Positions 24,203 to 32,807 of a stretch of 34,102 nt of DNA are shown piece by piece. The notes under the pieces are model-generated. The model was not told where the DNA came from. It searched no databases and saw nothing but the letters and a program-made list of their open reading frames with translations. A program made the position numbers and the translations under genes. Source of the stretch: Ilumatobacter nonamiensis YM16-303 (GTDB lineage Bacteria > Actinomycetota > Acidimicrobiia > Acidimicrobiales > Ilumatobacteraceae); assembly GCF_000350145.1 (NCBI RefSeq), contig NZ_BAOL01000072.1, forward strand, positions 1-34,102, given 5' to 3'. How positions within the stretch are numbered: the stretch's first letter is position 1; each line of letters begins with the position of its first letter.

Positions 24203-26731
24203 GTGTCACGAGTGTCGGTCCCGCATCGACTTCCGCGCTTCTATCTGCGTCGTCCGTGGATGATCCGACGGCTCTCGACCGCGGCGCCTGTCACCTTGGT
24301 CATGGGCCCGGCCGGAATCGGCAAGACGACTGCGGTGGCCGGATGGACCAACGAATCCGACGATCCGATCGCGTGGATCAGGTGTGTGCCCAGCGATCAA
24401 GCGTCCGTCGCCTTCTGGCCGTCGATCGACAAGGCGCTGCGTTCGGCGATCGGGGACGAGAGCCACGACTCGAGTGTCGTCCGGTCTCTGGCTCCCGACG
24501 ACGCCGCTCTCGAACTGGTCGCCCTCCTCGACACGATGCTCGAGCGCGACACCGTGCTGGTGATCGACGACTACCACCTCGCCGAGGATGGGGGCCTCAC
24601 ATCGTCGATGGAGCTTTTTCTCGATCGGCTTCCCCTCCGGCTCCGAGTCGTGATCGTGTCTCGAAACGCGCCGATGTTCCCGCGCGATCGCATGCGCGTC
24701 GCGGGAGACCTCTCCGAGATCGACGTCGACGATCTGCGGTTCTCGAGTCTCGATGCGGCTGATCTCCTCCAGATGCTGGCGCCCGACATGGAGCCGGCTG
24801 TCGCCACGAAGATCGCTGCGGTGTCGGACGGGTGGGTCGCGGCGCTCCGGCTCGGCGCGCTGGCGTGGACATCGCGCCCTCACGAATCGTTCGAGATCGA
24901 GGCTCCGATCGATCATCTCGAGGATTGGGTGTTCCGCGAGGTGTTGGGAACCGAGTCAGCGTCGCTCGTGAGCTTTCTCGCCGACCTGGCGATCGTCGAC
25001 CATGCGTCGATCGGCCTCGCCCAGGCGATCACGGAGCGCCCGGACACGAGTGACCTGCTCGAGTTGGCACAGAACCGAGGGGTGTTCGTCTCGCGTGTCG
25101 GCGTCCAGGGGCACTACGCGATCCATCCTGCCGTGCGGAACGCACTGCTCACCCGGCGAGAGCAGCGCGATCCGGTCCGTCTGAAAGCGTGTCGCAGACG
25201 AGCGGCCGCATGGCTCGAAGGAAACGACGACACGATCGAGGCTCTGGAGCAGTACCTGCTCGCCGACGAGCAGGACGACGCGCTGCGGCTGCTGTCCGAC
25301 CGCCACGTCCAACTCTATGACGGCGGTGCCGCAGAGGCGGTTCGTGGCCTCCTCGCGAAAGTCGGACCAGCGGCGGCAGCGCGGAACGTCGGGAGCCTGC
25401 TCGACGTGGCCTGGTGTCAACTGCTGGCCGACGTACCCTCGTTCTGCGAGAACGTCGAGCAGGCCACCTGGTGGTCTGAGCACGACGGCTCCACGGATCC
25501 CCTCGAGACCAGGCGTCTTCACGCGCTTCAGGCGATCGTGTGGCTGTCGCGTGGCCACTCGGAACGGGCGGAGAGCGCGGCCCGATCGGCCCTCGAGGGG
25601 GACGCTCCGTGGTACGACGACCCGATCATCCGAACCACCTGGAACGACGTCGCACGGACGATCGCCGTCTCGGAACGTTGGGACGATGCATCGGATCATG
25701 TGCGCGAGGTCACGGTCGTGCTTCGGAGGGATCCGACCCGCACCCTGGTGCTCGAGGCGACCCGTGCACTGGGGCGGGCGCTCGCCGGCTGTCCGGTCGA
25801 CGCCCTGCGAGCCGCGAGCGGGGCACGAACCTCGTCGACTCTCGCCAACCTGACGATGTCGGTGGGCGAACTCGCCCTCGCCGAGGTGATCGCACGCCGA
25901 GAACTGGGCGACGCCGACGATGCTGTCCCTGAACTCGAACGACTCATCGATGCCGATGTCGGACCGCTCGCGTACGTACGCGGGTTTGCGGCCGCCGAAT
26001 TGACGCACCTGCATCTCGACCGCGGTTCGCTCGCCGAGGCGAACCACACGTTCGACCGACTCGAACGCATCGTCAGCGATGAAATGCCCGGGCCTGACGG
26101 GCAGACGCTGCTCGGCCGGGTCGGAACCGTCGTGTCGTCCGAGGTCGGAGACCGAGAACAGGCGCAGCTCTGGGCGGACATCGTCGACGACTCCTTCTGG
26201 GGTCCGGTCAGTCGAGCACGCCTCCTGCCGACGACAACCGCCGAACTCGCACAGCAGCTGCTCGCGGAGGCCGTGGCACGTACCCCGCGGCATGCCGTGA
26301 TCTTGGCCATGCTCAGGGCGCGGTACGCGACCGATCGGGACACGACCACCACGTTGGTGGAGTCGGCGGTCGAGATCGCGTACGAGAACAACCTGCTCCA
26401 GACCCTCGCCTCGGCTGGTCAGCACGAAGTGATCGAGCGGGTCGCGTGGCGTCTGCCCGAGGAGTGGATGGACCGCCTGCGGCGTGCGACTGCCGTGGTG
26501 CAGCCCGGAGTCGACACGAGTGCGTCGCTCGTCGAACCACTGACGGTTCGAGAGCGCGATGTGCTCCGGTTCCTCCCCAGTCGTCTAACGCTCAAGGAGA
26601 TCGCGTCCGAGCTGTACGTCTCGGTGAACACGCTCAAGTTCCACCTCAAGGTGATCTACCGGAAGCTCGGCGTCAACTCTCGCGCGGAGGCGGCCGAGAT
26701 CGCTCGGTCATGGAGCCGGGTCGATCACTGA
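24203..26731 (+). CDS. LuxR-family MalT-like (STAND) transcriptional regulator
   Basis: About 842 aa. The protein opens with VPHRLPRFYLRRPWMIRRL and a Walker A GPAGIGKTT (35-43), with Walker B TVLVIDDYHLAED near 117-129: the NTPase switch of MalT-type STAND regulators. A long helical, TPR-like middle (about 350-760) is the usual sensor arm. The last 65 residues are a LuxR helix-turn-helix: LTVRERDVLRFLPS, then LTLKEIASELYVSVNTLKFH and LKVIYRKLGVNSRAEA. Such proteins activate when they bind ATP and an inducer. The start is GTG at 24203, or GTG at 24191 (four residues longer); the frame reaches 24092 but that part crosses the operator and reads as non-coding. It overlaps the convergent SHOCT gene by 24 nt. 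It is the only regulator adjacent to an operator site. Confidence 0.9.
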   Translation: MSRVSVPHRLPRFYLRRPWMIRRLSTAAPVTLVMGPAGIGKTTAVAGWTNESDDPIAWIRCVPSDQASVAFWPSIDKALRSAIGDESHDSSVVRSLAPDDAALELVALLDTMLERDTVLVIDDYHLAEDGGLTSSMELFLDRLPLRLRVVIVSRNAPMFPRDRMRVAGDLSEIDVDDLRFSSLDAADLLQMLAPDMEPAVATKIAAVSDGWVAALRLGALAWTSRPHESFEIEAPIDHLEDWVFREVLGTESASLVSFLADLAIVDHASIGLAQAITERPDTSDLLELAQNRGVFVSRVGVQGHYAIHPAVRNALLTRREQRDPVRLKACRRRAAAWLEGNDDTIEALEQYLLADEQDDALRLLSDRHVQLYDGGAAEAVRGLLAKVGPAAAARNVGSLLDVAWCQLLADVPSFCENVEQATWWSEHDGSTDPLETRRLHALQAIVWLSRGHSERAESAARSALEGDAPWYDDPIIRTTWNDVARTIAVSERWDDASDHVREVTVVLRRDPTRTLVLEATRALGRALAGCPVDALRAASGARTSSTLANLTMSVGELALAEVIARRELGDADDAVPELERLIDADVGPLAYVRGFAAAELTHLHLDRGSLAEANHTFDRLERIVSDEMPGPDGQTLLGRVGTVVSSEVGDREQAQLWADIVDDSFWGPVSRARLLPTTTAELAQQLLAEAVARTPRHAVILAMLRARYATDRDTTTTLVESAVEIAYENNLLQTLASAGQHEVIERVAWRLPEEWMDRLRRATAVVQPGVDTSASLVEPLTVRERDVLRFLPSRLTLKEIASELYVSVNTLKFHLKVIYRKLGVNSRAEAAEIARSWSRVDH

Positions 26732-26935
26732 TCGCCCATCAGGGTCGACGACCTTCCGCCTCTGGCGCTCGAACTCGGTGCTCGAGAGCAATCCCCTCTC
26801 GAGCAGTGCCGTCAGCTCCTCGAGTTGCTCGGCCACGTCGATCACCGGACGATGCGGCTGCGGAAGATCGACCAGCCACGGGCTGCGATCGAGGAGCTCC
26901 TGCGGTGAGCGCTCACGCGGTCGACGGGAGGTCAC
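26708..26935 (-). CDS. small SHOCT-like protein
   Basis: 75 aa. Residues about 34-62 (VAEQLEELTALLERGLLSST, then EFERQRRKVV) match the SHOCT helix-turn pattern; the N terminus is basic and Pro-rich, with no membrane segment. The ATG at 26935 overlaps the stop of the DUF6325-like gene (ATGA), so the pair is coupled. The 3' end runs 24 nt into the convergent regulator gene. It lacks the MPxLLRGxARTAVIA head of the SHOCT protein at 13222. Confidence 0.72.
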   Translation of the reverse strand: MTSRRPRERSPQELLDRSPWLVDLPQPHRPVIDVAEQLEELTALLERGLLSSTEFERQRRKVVDPDGRSVIDPAP

Positions 26936-27387
26936 AGCGTTTCCCGCCGAGGCGACCGAAGCTGCGGCAGCACTTCGATGAGGCGAGCGGCGGGAATACG
27001 CTCACCACCCGCGACGTAGCCACCGACCGCTCGAACGGCCGAGGCGAGCGGCTGGGCCCACTCGTCCTCGACGACCACGACGACGGCGAGCGACCTGGCG
27101 GGAAGCGCCACGGCGATGAGTTCGAGGTCATGTGAGCTCAACACACCGCGTCGCGCTTCGAGCAGCGCCGGTCGGCACTCTGATCTCGGCATCTCCAAGG
27201 TGACGACCTCTCCAGATCGGTCGTGCCCGACGATCGCCCCGTCCAGGAGAACCACCTGTCTTCGCGATGCCAGGGTCTCGACGGCATCGAGGACGTCCTC
27301 GATCGACCTCTCGTCGGGCACGACCACGACGAGGTATTCGACGAGCTGCGGGTCGACGGATCGACCAGTTTCGCGGCGTACGCTCAC
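26932..27387 (-). CDS. DUF6325-like protein (copy B)
   Basis: 151 aa from the GTG at 27387. It begins VSVRRETGRSVDPQLVEYLV, and its C-terminal half (LAVVVVVEDEWAQPLASAV, then GGYVAGGERIPAARLIEVL) aligns by eye with the DUF6325-like protein at 13551 (FENRWAADFVTGMRNGGGQL and YIPLTDVLDSL). The similarity is fold-level, not close. AAGGAG (27396-27401) lies 8 nt upstream and decides the start; the longer ATG frame to 27447 lacks this. Coupled to the SHOCT-like gene by ATGA overlap, it repeats the DUF6325/SHOCT gene order of 13222-13988. Operator candidate site 5 lies upstream. Confidence 0.7.
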   Translation of the reverse strand: MSVRRETGRSVDPQLVEYLVVVVPDERSIEDVLDAVETLASRRQVVLLDGAIVGHDRSGEVVTLEMPRSECRPALLEARRGVLSSHDLELIAVALPARSLAVVVVVEDEWAQPLASAVRAVGGYVAGGERIPAARLIEVLPQLRSPRRETL

Positions 27388-27395
27388 CGGCGCTG

Positions 27396-27401
27396 CTCCT
27401 T
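27396..27401 (-). promoter_or_regulatory. ribosome-binding site deciding the copy B start
   Basis: AAGGAG on the minus strand, 8 nt before GTG 27387. It favours this start over the ATG at 27447. Confidence 0.55.
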
Positions 27402-27476
27402 CGGGATGAGATCCGATTCCGGCACGACGTCGGATTGGCTTGCCCAATCCTGGACCACGTCGGCGGGGTCGAGGAC

Positions 27477-27492
27477 CACCCTCGGCGGGGTG
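27477..27492 (-). promoter_or_regulatory. palindromic operator candidate, site 5
   Basis: CACCC-N6-GGGTG, extended to ACCACCC/GGGTGGT (27475-27494). It lies 89 nt before GTG 27387, in the gap after the ABC ATPase gene (stop at 27509). A third half-site is degenerate (a GACCC on the gene side, wrong spacing). Confidence 0.65.
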
Positions 27493-27508
27493 GTTGCGTG
27501 CCGAACGG

Positions 27509-29269
27509 TCAGCGCCGGATCGACGTCCGCCGATTCGTCAGAAGTGCCCGCGTCTGCTCGTGAGTCGGCCTGGCGAAGACTTCCGCCGTCGGCCCGATCT
27601 CGACCAGGTTGCCGTCGGCGAGGACCGCCGTCCGATCACTGAACGCTTGCACGGCACCGAGATCATGGCCGACGACCACGATCGTCAGATCGAGAACACC
27701 GCGCAACCGATCGAGCAGCTCGACGATCGCCGCGCGGACGACGCTGTCCAGCGACGCGGTGATCTCATCGCACAGAAGGAGCTCCGGCCCAGCGACGATC
27801 GCCCGTGCGATCGCCGCACGCTGGAGTTCGCCACCGGAGAGCTCGTCGGGATAGCACTCGGCAACGGACGCAGCGAGGGACACCAGTTCGAGCGCCTCGT
27901 CGACCGCACGACGCGTCTCGCGACGACTCGACCTCTGAGCACGCAGCGGTCGCGCGACGGAATCTCCGACCGCGCGGCGTGGATTGAACGACTCGTACGG
28001 GTGCTGCGGAATCAGCTGAATCGCGCGCCGCTGCGCAGGAGTTCGTCGTCGGACGCGCGGTTCGAGCACCACACCTCCGAAGGTGATCGTCCCGCTGTGC
28101 GCGGCGTGAGAGCCGGCGATCGTCCGCAGCAGGGTCGTCTTCCCCGCACCCGACTCACCGACGATCGCGAGCCATTCGCCGCGAGCAACCTCGATCGAGA
28201 CCGAGCGCACGACCTCGGCCCCGATCTGAGTCGCGGAGACGTCGTCGAGCGAGACGGCCACACCGCCGGGCTCCCGCCGCAACGTTGATGTCTCCGCACG
28301 CTTCCGGAGACGGTGCGGCACCGCAAACGAGTCGATGCACCGCGACCGTCGATCCGGACCGACGACGATCAACTCCGGTGTCACTCCGCGACAGTCGTCC
28401 CGCACCAGGTCGCACCGGTCCGCGAACCGACAACCCGGCACGCGTTCGGGTGGGGCAGGAGCGCGACCCGGGAGTCCGACCGCTCGACGTCCCCCCTCGA
28501 CCGGGATCGCCGCGACGAGTTGGCGGGTGTACGGATGCGCCGGGTCGGACAGCACGTCGGCCGTCGGTCCCTCCTCGACCACGTGACCGGCGTACAGCAC
28601 CGCCACCCGATCTGCGATGTCAGCGACCAGCCCGAGATCGTGAGAGATGCAGAGCACGGCAAGGCCCCGCTCACTCGTCAAGCGCCGAACCGTGTCGAAG
28701 ACGCGGGCACCGGTGACGGCGTCCAGACCGCTCGTGGGTTCATCGAGCACGACGACATCCGGTTGGCACACGAGCGCGATCGCCATGACGAGTCGCTGCA
28801 TCTGACCGCCCGAGAGCTGGTGTGGATATCGCCGAAGGAAGTCCGACGAGTCGGGAAGGGATACGGCGCGCAACGTCTGACCGATCGGATCGGTCTCGGC
28901 GTCGCTGGATCGGCCGATACGCGCCTCGAGTACGGCTGAGAGTTGCGTACCGATCCGTCGTGCCGGGTTCAGTGCCGACGCGGGGTGCTGGGACACATAG
29001 CTGATCCGTCGACGCCGCGGGTCGGACGAGGATCGCGAGTCCTTCGGCTCCAGTGGCTCGCCCCTCAGCCGGACTTCGCCGGAGCGCACCACCATGGCGT
29101 TGCCGAGGTATCCGAGAGCTGCCAATCCGAGTGTCGTCTTCCCGGCGGCGGACTCACCGACCACACCGACCACCTCGCCCGTCTCGACCGACAGGGTGAC
29201 GTCGTCGATGATGTCGTGACGGCTCCCGGCACGGGCGACGCTCAGTCCGTCGATTGCCAGGACGGTCAT
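27509..29269 (-). CDS. fused double ATP-binding protein of an oligopeptide-type ABC importer (DppD-DppF type)
   Basis: 586 aa made of two complete ABC ATPases. Domain 1 (about 1-310) has Walker A GESAAGKTT, signature LSGGQMQR, Walker B VVVLDEPTSGLD and the oligopeptide-importer C-terminal segment with Cys residues (PGCRFADRCDLVRDDCRG), which may hold an iron-sulfur cluster in related proteins. Domain 2 (about 335-586) has GESGAGKTT, LSGGELQR and LLLCDEITASLD, with Ile for the usual Pro after DE. Many bacteria encode the two halves as separate proteins. The ATG overlaps the stop of the permease gene by four bases. It is the last gene of the operon from 32710. Confidence 0.92.
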   Translation of the reverse strand: MTVLAIDGLSVARAGSRHDIIDDVTLSVETGEVVGVVGESAAGKTTLGLAALGYLGNAMVVRSGEVRLRGEPLEPKDSRSSSDPRRRRISYVSQHPASALNPARRIGTQLSAVLEARIGRSSDAETDPIGQTLRAVSLPDSSDFLRRYPHQLSGGQMQRLVMAIALVCQPDVVVLDEPTSGLDAVTGARVFDTVRRLTSERGLAVLCISHDLGLVADIADRVAVLYAGHVVEEGPTADVLSDPAHPYTRQLVAAIPVEGGRRAVGLPGRAPAPPERVPGCRFADRCDLVRDDCRGVTPELIVVGPDRRSRCIDSFAVPHRLRKRAETSTLRREPGGVAVSLDDVSATQIGAEVVRSVSIEVARGEWLAIVGESGAGKTTLLRTIAGSHAAHSGTITFGGVVLEPRVRRRTPAQRRAIQLIPQHPYESFNPRRAVGDSVARPLRAQRSSRRETRRAVDEALELVSLAASVAECYPDELSGGELQRAAIARAIVAGPELLLCDEITASLDSVVRAAIVELLDRLRGVLDLTIVVVGHDLGAVQAFSDRTAVLADGNLVEIGPTAEVFARPTHEQTRALLTNRRTSIRR

Positions 29270-30141
29270 CGCTCACCCATGCTGGCCGCTCCAGCGGTGG
29301 TTCGGGCGATGCCGTCGGTGATCAACCCGGCCCCCAAGGTGAGCGCGACGATGGCGGCTGTCGGTACCAGCACTCCCCACGGTTGCACGGCGAATGCAGC
29401 GCGGTTCTCCTGCACCATCGCTGCCCAATTGGCTTCGTTCGTGCCGGTGGTGAAGCCCAGGAACGCAAGCGACGCGACGATCGCAACTGCGTAGGTCAGC
29501 CGGATTCCCGCCTCGACGAGCAGCGCGCCGGAGATGTTCGGCAGCACGTCCCTGGTCATCACGTACCATCGCGTTTCGCCGATGCGGTCCGACACCTCGA
29601 CGAAGTCCCGCTCGACCACCACGGTTGCGGCACCGTACGAAACACGCGCGACTCGAGGAGCGGTGACGAGCGCCACCGCCGCCGTGATCAACCACGGCTC
29701 GGGACCCAGCGTCGTCATCGCCACCAGCGCCAGCAGGATCGGCGGGACGGCGAGCGTGACGTCGACGCCGCGCATGATCCACTGGTCGACCAAGCCGCCG
29801 TGGGCCGCAGCAAGCGCACCGGTGGCGGCGCCGACGAGGACCCCGATCGCGGTCGCAACCGATGCGATGACGAGAATCGACCGCCCGCCGAGGAGAAACC
29901 TCGACCACACGTCCTGTCCCAGATGATCCGTGCCGAGTATCGCTCCGGCAACTCGCGCCGTGTTCGGTCGTCCCACGTACTCCGTCGCTCCGAGCGGCGC
30001 GAGCAGCGGACCGAGGGCTGCGATGAGCACGACTCCCGTGACCAGAACCAGCCCGATCTTTACGCGTCTCAGGCGCAGAGCCCGTCGGAGCGGACCCTGG
30101 CGGCGACGCCGCCGTGCGCGGGTGTTCCCAGCAACGTTCAT
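29266..30141 (-). CDS. ABC importer permease, DppC/OppC type
   Basis: 291 aa. An Arg-rich cytoplasmic head (GNTRARRRRRQGPLRRALRL) precedes the first membrane helix, as is usual for DppC. The family region TDHLGQDVWSRFLLGGRSIL follows near residue 70, and the EAA loop is around RIGETRWYVMTRDVLPNISG, which contacts the ATPase. About six helices. The ATG at 30141 overlaps the DppB-type stop by four bases; a longer frame upstream only covers the neighbour. The end overlaps the ATPase start, so expression is coupled on both sides. Confidence 0.9.
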   Translation of the reverse strand: MNVAGNTRARRRRRQGPLRRALRLRRVKIGLVLVTGVVLIAALGPLLAPLGATEYVGRPNTARVAGAILGTDHLGQDVWSRFLLGGRSILVIASVATAIGVLVGAATGALAAAHGGLVDQWIMRGVDVTLAVPPILLALVAMTTLGPEPWLITAAVALVTAPRVARVSYGAATVVVERDFVEVSDRIGETRWYVMTRDVLPNISGALLVEAGIRLTYAVAIVASLAFLGFTTGTNEANWAAMVQENRAAFAVQPWGVLVPTAAIVALTLGAGLITDGIARTTAGAASMGER

Positions 30142-31103
30142 GTCAGGCGTGTGCGGAGACGTGGAGTGAGGAGCACGGTTCCGACGTCGGCGGCGACGTT
30201 GCACGCGACAAAGAGCGACGAGATGAACATGGCGATGAACTGAACGACCGGGACATCGTGCGTCGTGATCGCTTCGACGAGGCCGGTTCCGATGCCCGGG
30301 TAGTTGAACACCGCTTCGACGACAACCGCACCGCCAGCGATGTAGGTCAGACTCAGCGCGATGACCTGAAGGGTCGGAGGCAGAGCGTTCGGCCACGCCT
30401 GGTGCCAGACGACCTGGCGTGACGACAACTGGTTCATTCGAGCGGCGGCAACGTAGTCGCTGTCGAGCACCTCCATCATCGACGCCCGCATCGACCGCAC
30501 CACGTAGGGCACCGCCAGCAAGGCCATCGTGATCGACGGAAGGATCATGCCGTCCAAGTCATTCCATGGGCGAACGTCGCCGCGTACCGAACTCGTCGCC
30601 GGAAGGAACTCGAACACGCCGATCGAGAAGGCCATGAGCAGGAGAATCGCGATCAGGAACTCGGGAAGCGCAACGAGCACGAGGGTCGCGACATTGGTGA
30701 CCGAGTCGAACAGCCGATCCCGTCGCACCGCGGCGCGGACACCGATCAGGATCGACAACGGCACCGCCAGAATCGCGGCGACAGCCATCAACACCATCGA
30801 GTTCCCGACGCGCGACAACATGTCATCGCGAATCGGCCGTCCGTCGATGTAGGAATTCCCGGGCTCGCCGGAGATCAACCCGCGCAACCATTCGCCGTAC
30901 TGGCTCACCAGCGACCGATCGAGACCCAACTCCGAACGCTTCGCCGAGAGCACCTCGGGCTGCCGGGCACGCGGGCCCAGGATCGCGGCGGCCGGATCGC
31001 CGAGCACCCGCGTCAGCACGAAGACCAACAGCGACACCACGAAGATCGTGAGGACGCCGACGGCGCATCGCCGGACGACGAACTTCGCGACACCCACGCG
31101 CAC
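30138..31103 (-). CDS. ABC importer permease, DppB/OppB type
   Basis: 321 aa. The first helix VLTIFVVSLLVFVLTRVLGDPAA is the characteristic DppB opening. The external loop (SELGLDRSLVSQYGEWLRGL) is followed by five more helices, and the EAA loop region reads SDYVAAARMNQLSSRQVVWH. The ending YPGIGTGLVEAITTHDVPVV is typical. The start is GTG at 31103 with AAGGA close by; a GTG two codons later is possible. The gap to the substrate-binding protein is 20 nt. It forms the membrane heterodimer with the DppC-type protein. Confidence 0.92.
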   Translation of the reverse strand: MRVGVAKFVVRRCAVGVLTIFVVSLLVFVLTRVLGDPAAAILGPRARQPEVLSAKRSELGLDRSLVSQYGEWLRGLISGEPGNSYIDGRPIRDDMLSRVGNSMVLMAVAAILAVPLSILIGVRAAVRRDRLFDSVTNVATLVLVALPEFLIAILLLMAFSIGVFEFLPATSSVRGDVRPWNDLDGMILPSITMALLAVPYVVRSMRASMMEVLDSDYVAAARMNQLSSRQVVWHQAWPNALPPTLQVIALSLTYIAGGAVVVEAVFNYPGIGTGLVEAITTHDVPVVQFIAMFISSLFVACNVAADVGTVLLTPRLRTRLT

Positions 31104-31123
31104 AATCCTTCGCGCGGCGACGG

Positions 31124-32710
31124 CTACGCGTCCAGCCAGATGTTCTTGAAGCCGTGGCCGTAGTGATCGAGGTTCAACACGGTGGGCCGGGCGACGAGGC
31201 CGCGGACCCCGACCCGGTGGGCGTCGACCAGGTTGCTGAAGGCGGCGATGATGTTGCCACCATCACGGTACTCCTCTTCCTGCATCGCTCGAACGATCTC
31301 ACATCGAGCGTCGGCATCGTTCGTCCCGATCGCCTCCAGGTACCGCGACGCGAAATCGCTTCCGGCCGGCGGCCAATGGGTTTCCGGATGGACGGCGTCA
31401 TGCAAGCTGCTCAACGGCACCTGCGGCAGGTACGACCTCGTTCCCCAGAAGCCGGACGCGAACGTCCGCGTGCAGTACTCCTCCCCCCAGTACTCGGCGC
31501 TGGGCAGAACTCTCACGTTCACCGTGACGCCCGCGTCCCGGGCATGATCCGCGAACACGGAGGCAATGGCGACGAGCGCCTCGATGTCGTTCGGCGCGTA
31601 GAGGTCGATCTCGAGCTCCGACTGGCCGGCGTCGGCGAGCAGCTCGCGTGCCTGCTCGATGTCGCGTTCGCGTTGAGGAAGCTCGTTCGGAAAGCATGGA
31701 TCGAGTGGCGCGTACATGTCGTTGGCGACCCGTCCGTGACCGGCCAGTGCTCGCTCGACCAGCTCGTCGCGATCGACCATCAGTCGAAACGCTCGCCGAA
31801 CACGCTCGTCGTCGAACGGAGGCTGGTCGACCGCCATCGTCAGTGGAAGCCAGCTTCCACCCTCCGATTCGAGGAGCGTCAGGTCGCGGTCGCCGGCAAC
31901 CGTGTCGGCCAATCCGTACGGGACGTCGACCATGCAGTCCACCTGGCCCGTCCGGAGGGCGTTCATGAGGGCGGTCGAATCAGCGAAGTCGATGATGCGG
32001 ACTTCGTCGAGGTACGGGCCGTCGGATTGCCAGTACCGGGGATTCCTCACGTGCACGCTCTCGGAGCCCGGATCGAACGACTCGAGTTGGAACGGTCCGG
32101 TTCCGACCTGGTTCGGATCATCGCGGGAATACCCCTCCGGCACCATTCCGAACGCGTACAACGCCAGCATGTCGAGAAAGGTCACCGCCCGCTGCTCGAG
32201 ACGGATGTCGACGGTTCGAGCGTCGACCTTCGTGATCCCGGACGGAGCCAGGAGAGCCTGCAACGCCGGGTTGATCCCCAGACTCGGGTCGATCGCACGT
32301 CGGAAGGAGTACACGACGTCGTCGGCGTCGAGCGTCTTGCCGTTGTGGAATTCGATGCCCTCACGGATCCGGATCGTGTAGCGGTCTGGTGATTCCGACT
32401 CGATCTCCTCCGCCAGCCCGTGGTCGAGCGACACATTGAAGTTCTCGTCATACGTCGCGAGCGACTCCCACCCGGCGACGAGGCGCGCCGTGTCGGGTTT
32501 CGCGGTGATGAACTGACCGTCCACGATGTCGTTGGCGCCACCGAGCATGCCGACGCGCAATGTGCCACCGTGTCGTGGACCCTGGAGCGCGACCGACGCT
32601 GTCGAGGTGCCCGGGCCGCCGCTCCCGGACGATCCGGTGCCGCAGCCCGCAGCGATCGCGAGCGCGCCACCGGCGAGGAGGAACTCGCGTCTGGTCGAAC
32701 GGGACGTCAT
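31124..32710 (-). CDS. ABC importer substrate-binding lipoprotein (SBP_bac_5 family), Tat signal
   Basis: 528 aa. The N terminus MTSRSTRREFLLAGGALAIA has a twin-arginine motif (R7-R8, S/T-R-R-x-F-L) and then a lipobox ending at Cys23 (AIAAGC), so export as a folded, lipid-anchored protein is likely. The mature protein follows the family-5 pattern for peptides, nickel or other solutes: TLRVGMLGGANDIVD, IRIREGIEFHNGKTLDADDV (a strongly conserved region), GTGPFQLESFDPGSE and RAFRLMVDRDEL. The ligand is not determinable. The ATG at 32710 is fixed by the signal sequence. GGAG is about 14 nt away. It precedes the permeases and ATPase in one operon. Confidence 0.92.
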   Translation of the reverse strand: MTSRSTRREFLLAGGALAIAAGCGTGSSGSGGPGTSTASVALQGPRHGGTLRVGMLGGANDIVDGQFITAKPDTARLVAGWESLATYDENFNVSLDHGLAEEIESESPDRYTIRIREGIEFHNGKTLDADDVVYSFRRAIDPSLGINPALQALLAPSGITKVDARTVDIRLEQRAVTFLDMLALYAFGMVPEGYSRDDPNQVGTGPFQLESFDPGSESVHVRNPRYWQSDGPYLDEVRIIDFADSTALMNALRTGQVDCMVDVPYGLADTVAGDRDLTLLESEGGSWLPLTMAVDQPPFDDERVRRAFRLMVDRDELVERALAGHGRVANDMYAPLDPCFPNELPQRERDIEQARELLADAGQSELEIDLYAPNDIEALVAIASVFADHARDAGVTVNVRVLPSAEYWGEEYCTRTFASGFWGTRSYLPQVPLSSLHDAVHPETHWPPAGSDFASRYLEAIGTNDADARCEIVRAMQEEEYRDGGNIIAAFSNLVDAHRVGVRGLVARPTVLNLDHYGHGFKNIWLDA

Positions 32711-32807
32711 GTGCAGGTGAGGATCTCCAGTCGCTCGGTGGAGCGGAGCGCGTCCTCGCAGGGGCACCATAGCCGCCGATCTCCGCCGCCTCGCGGTGCC
32801 GTGTCGG

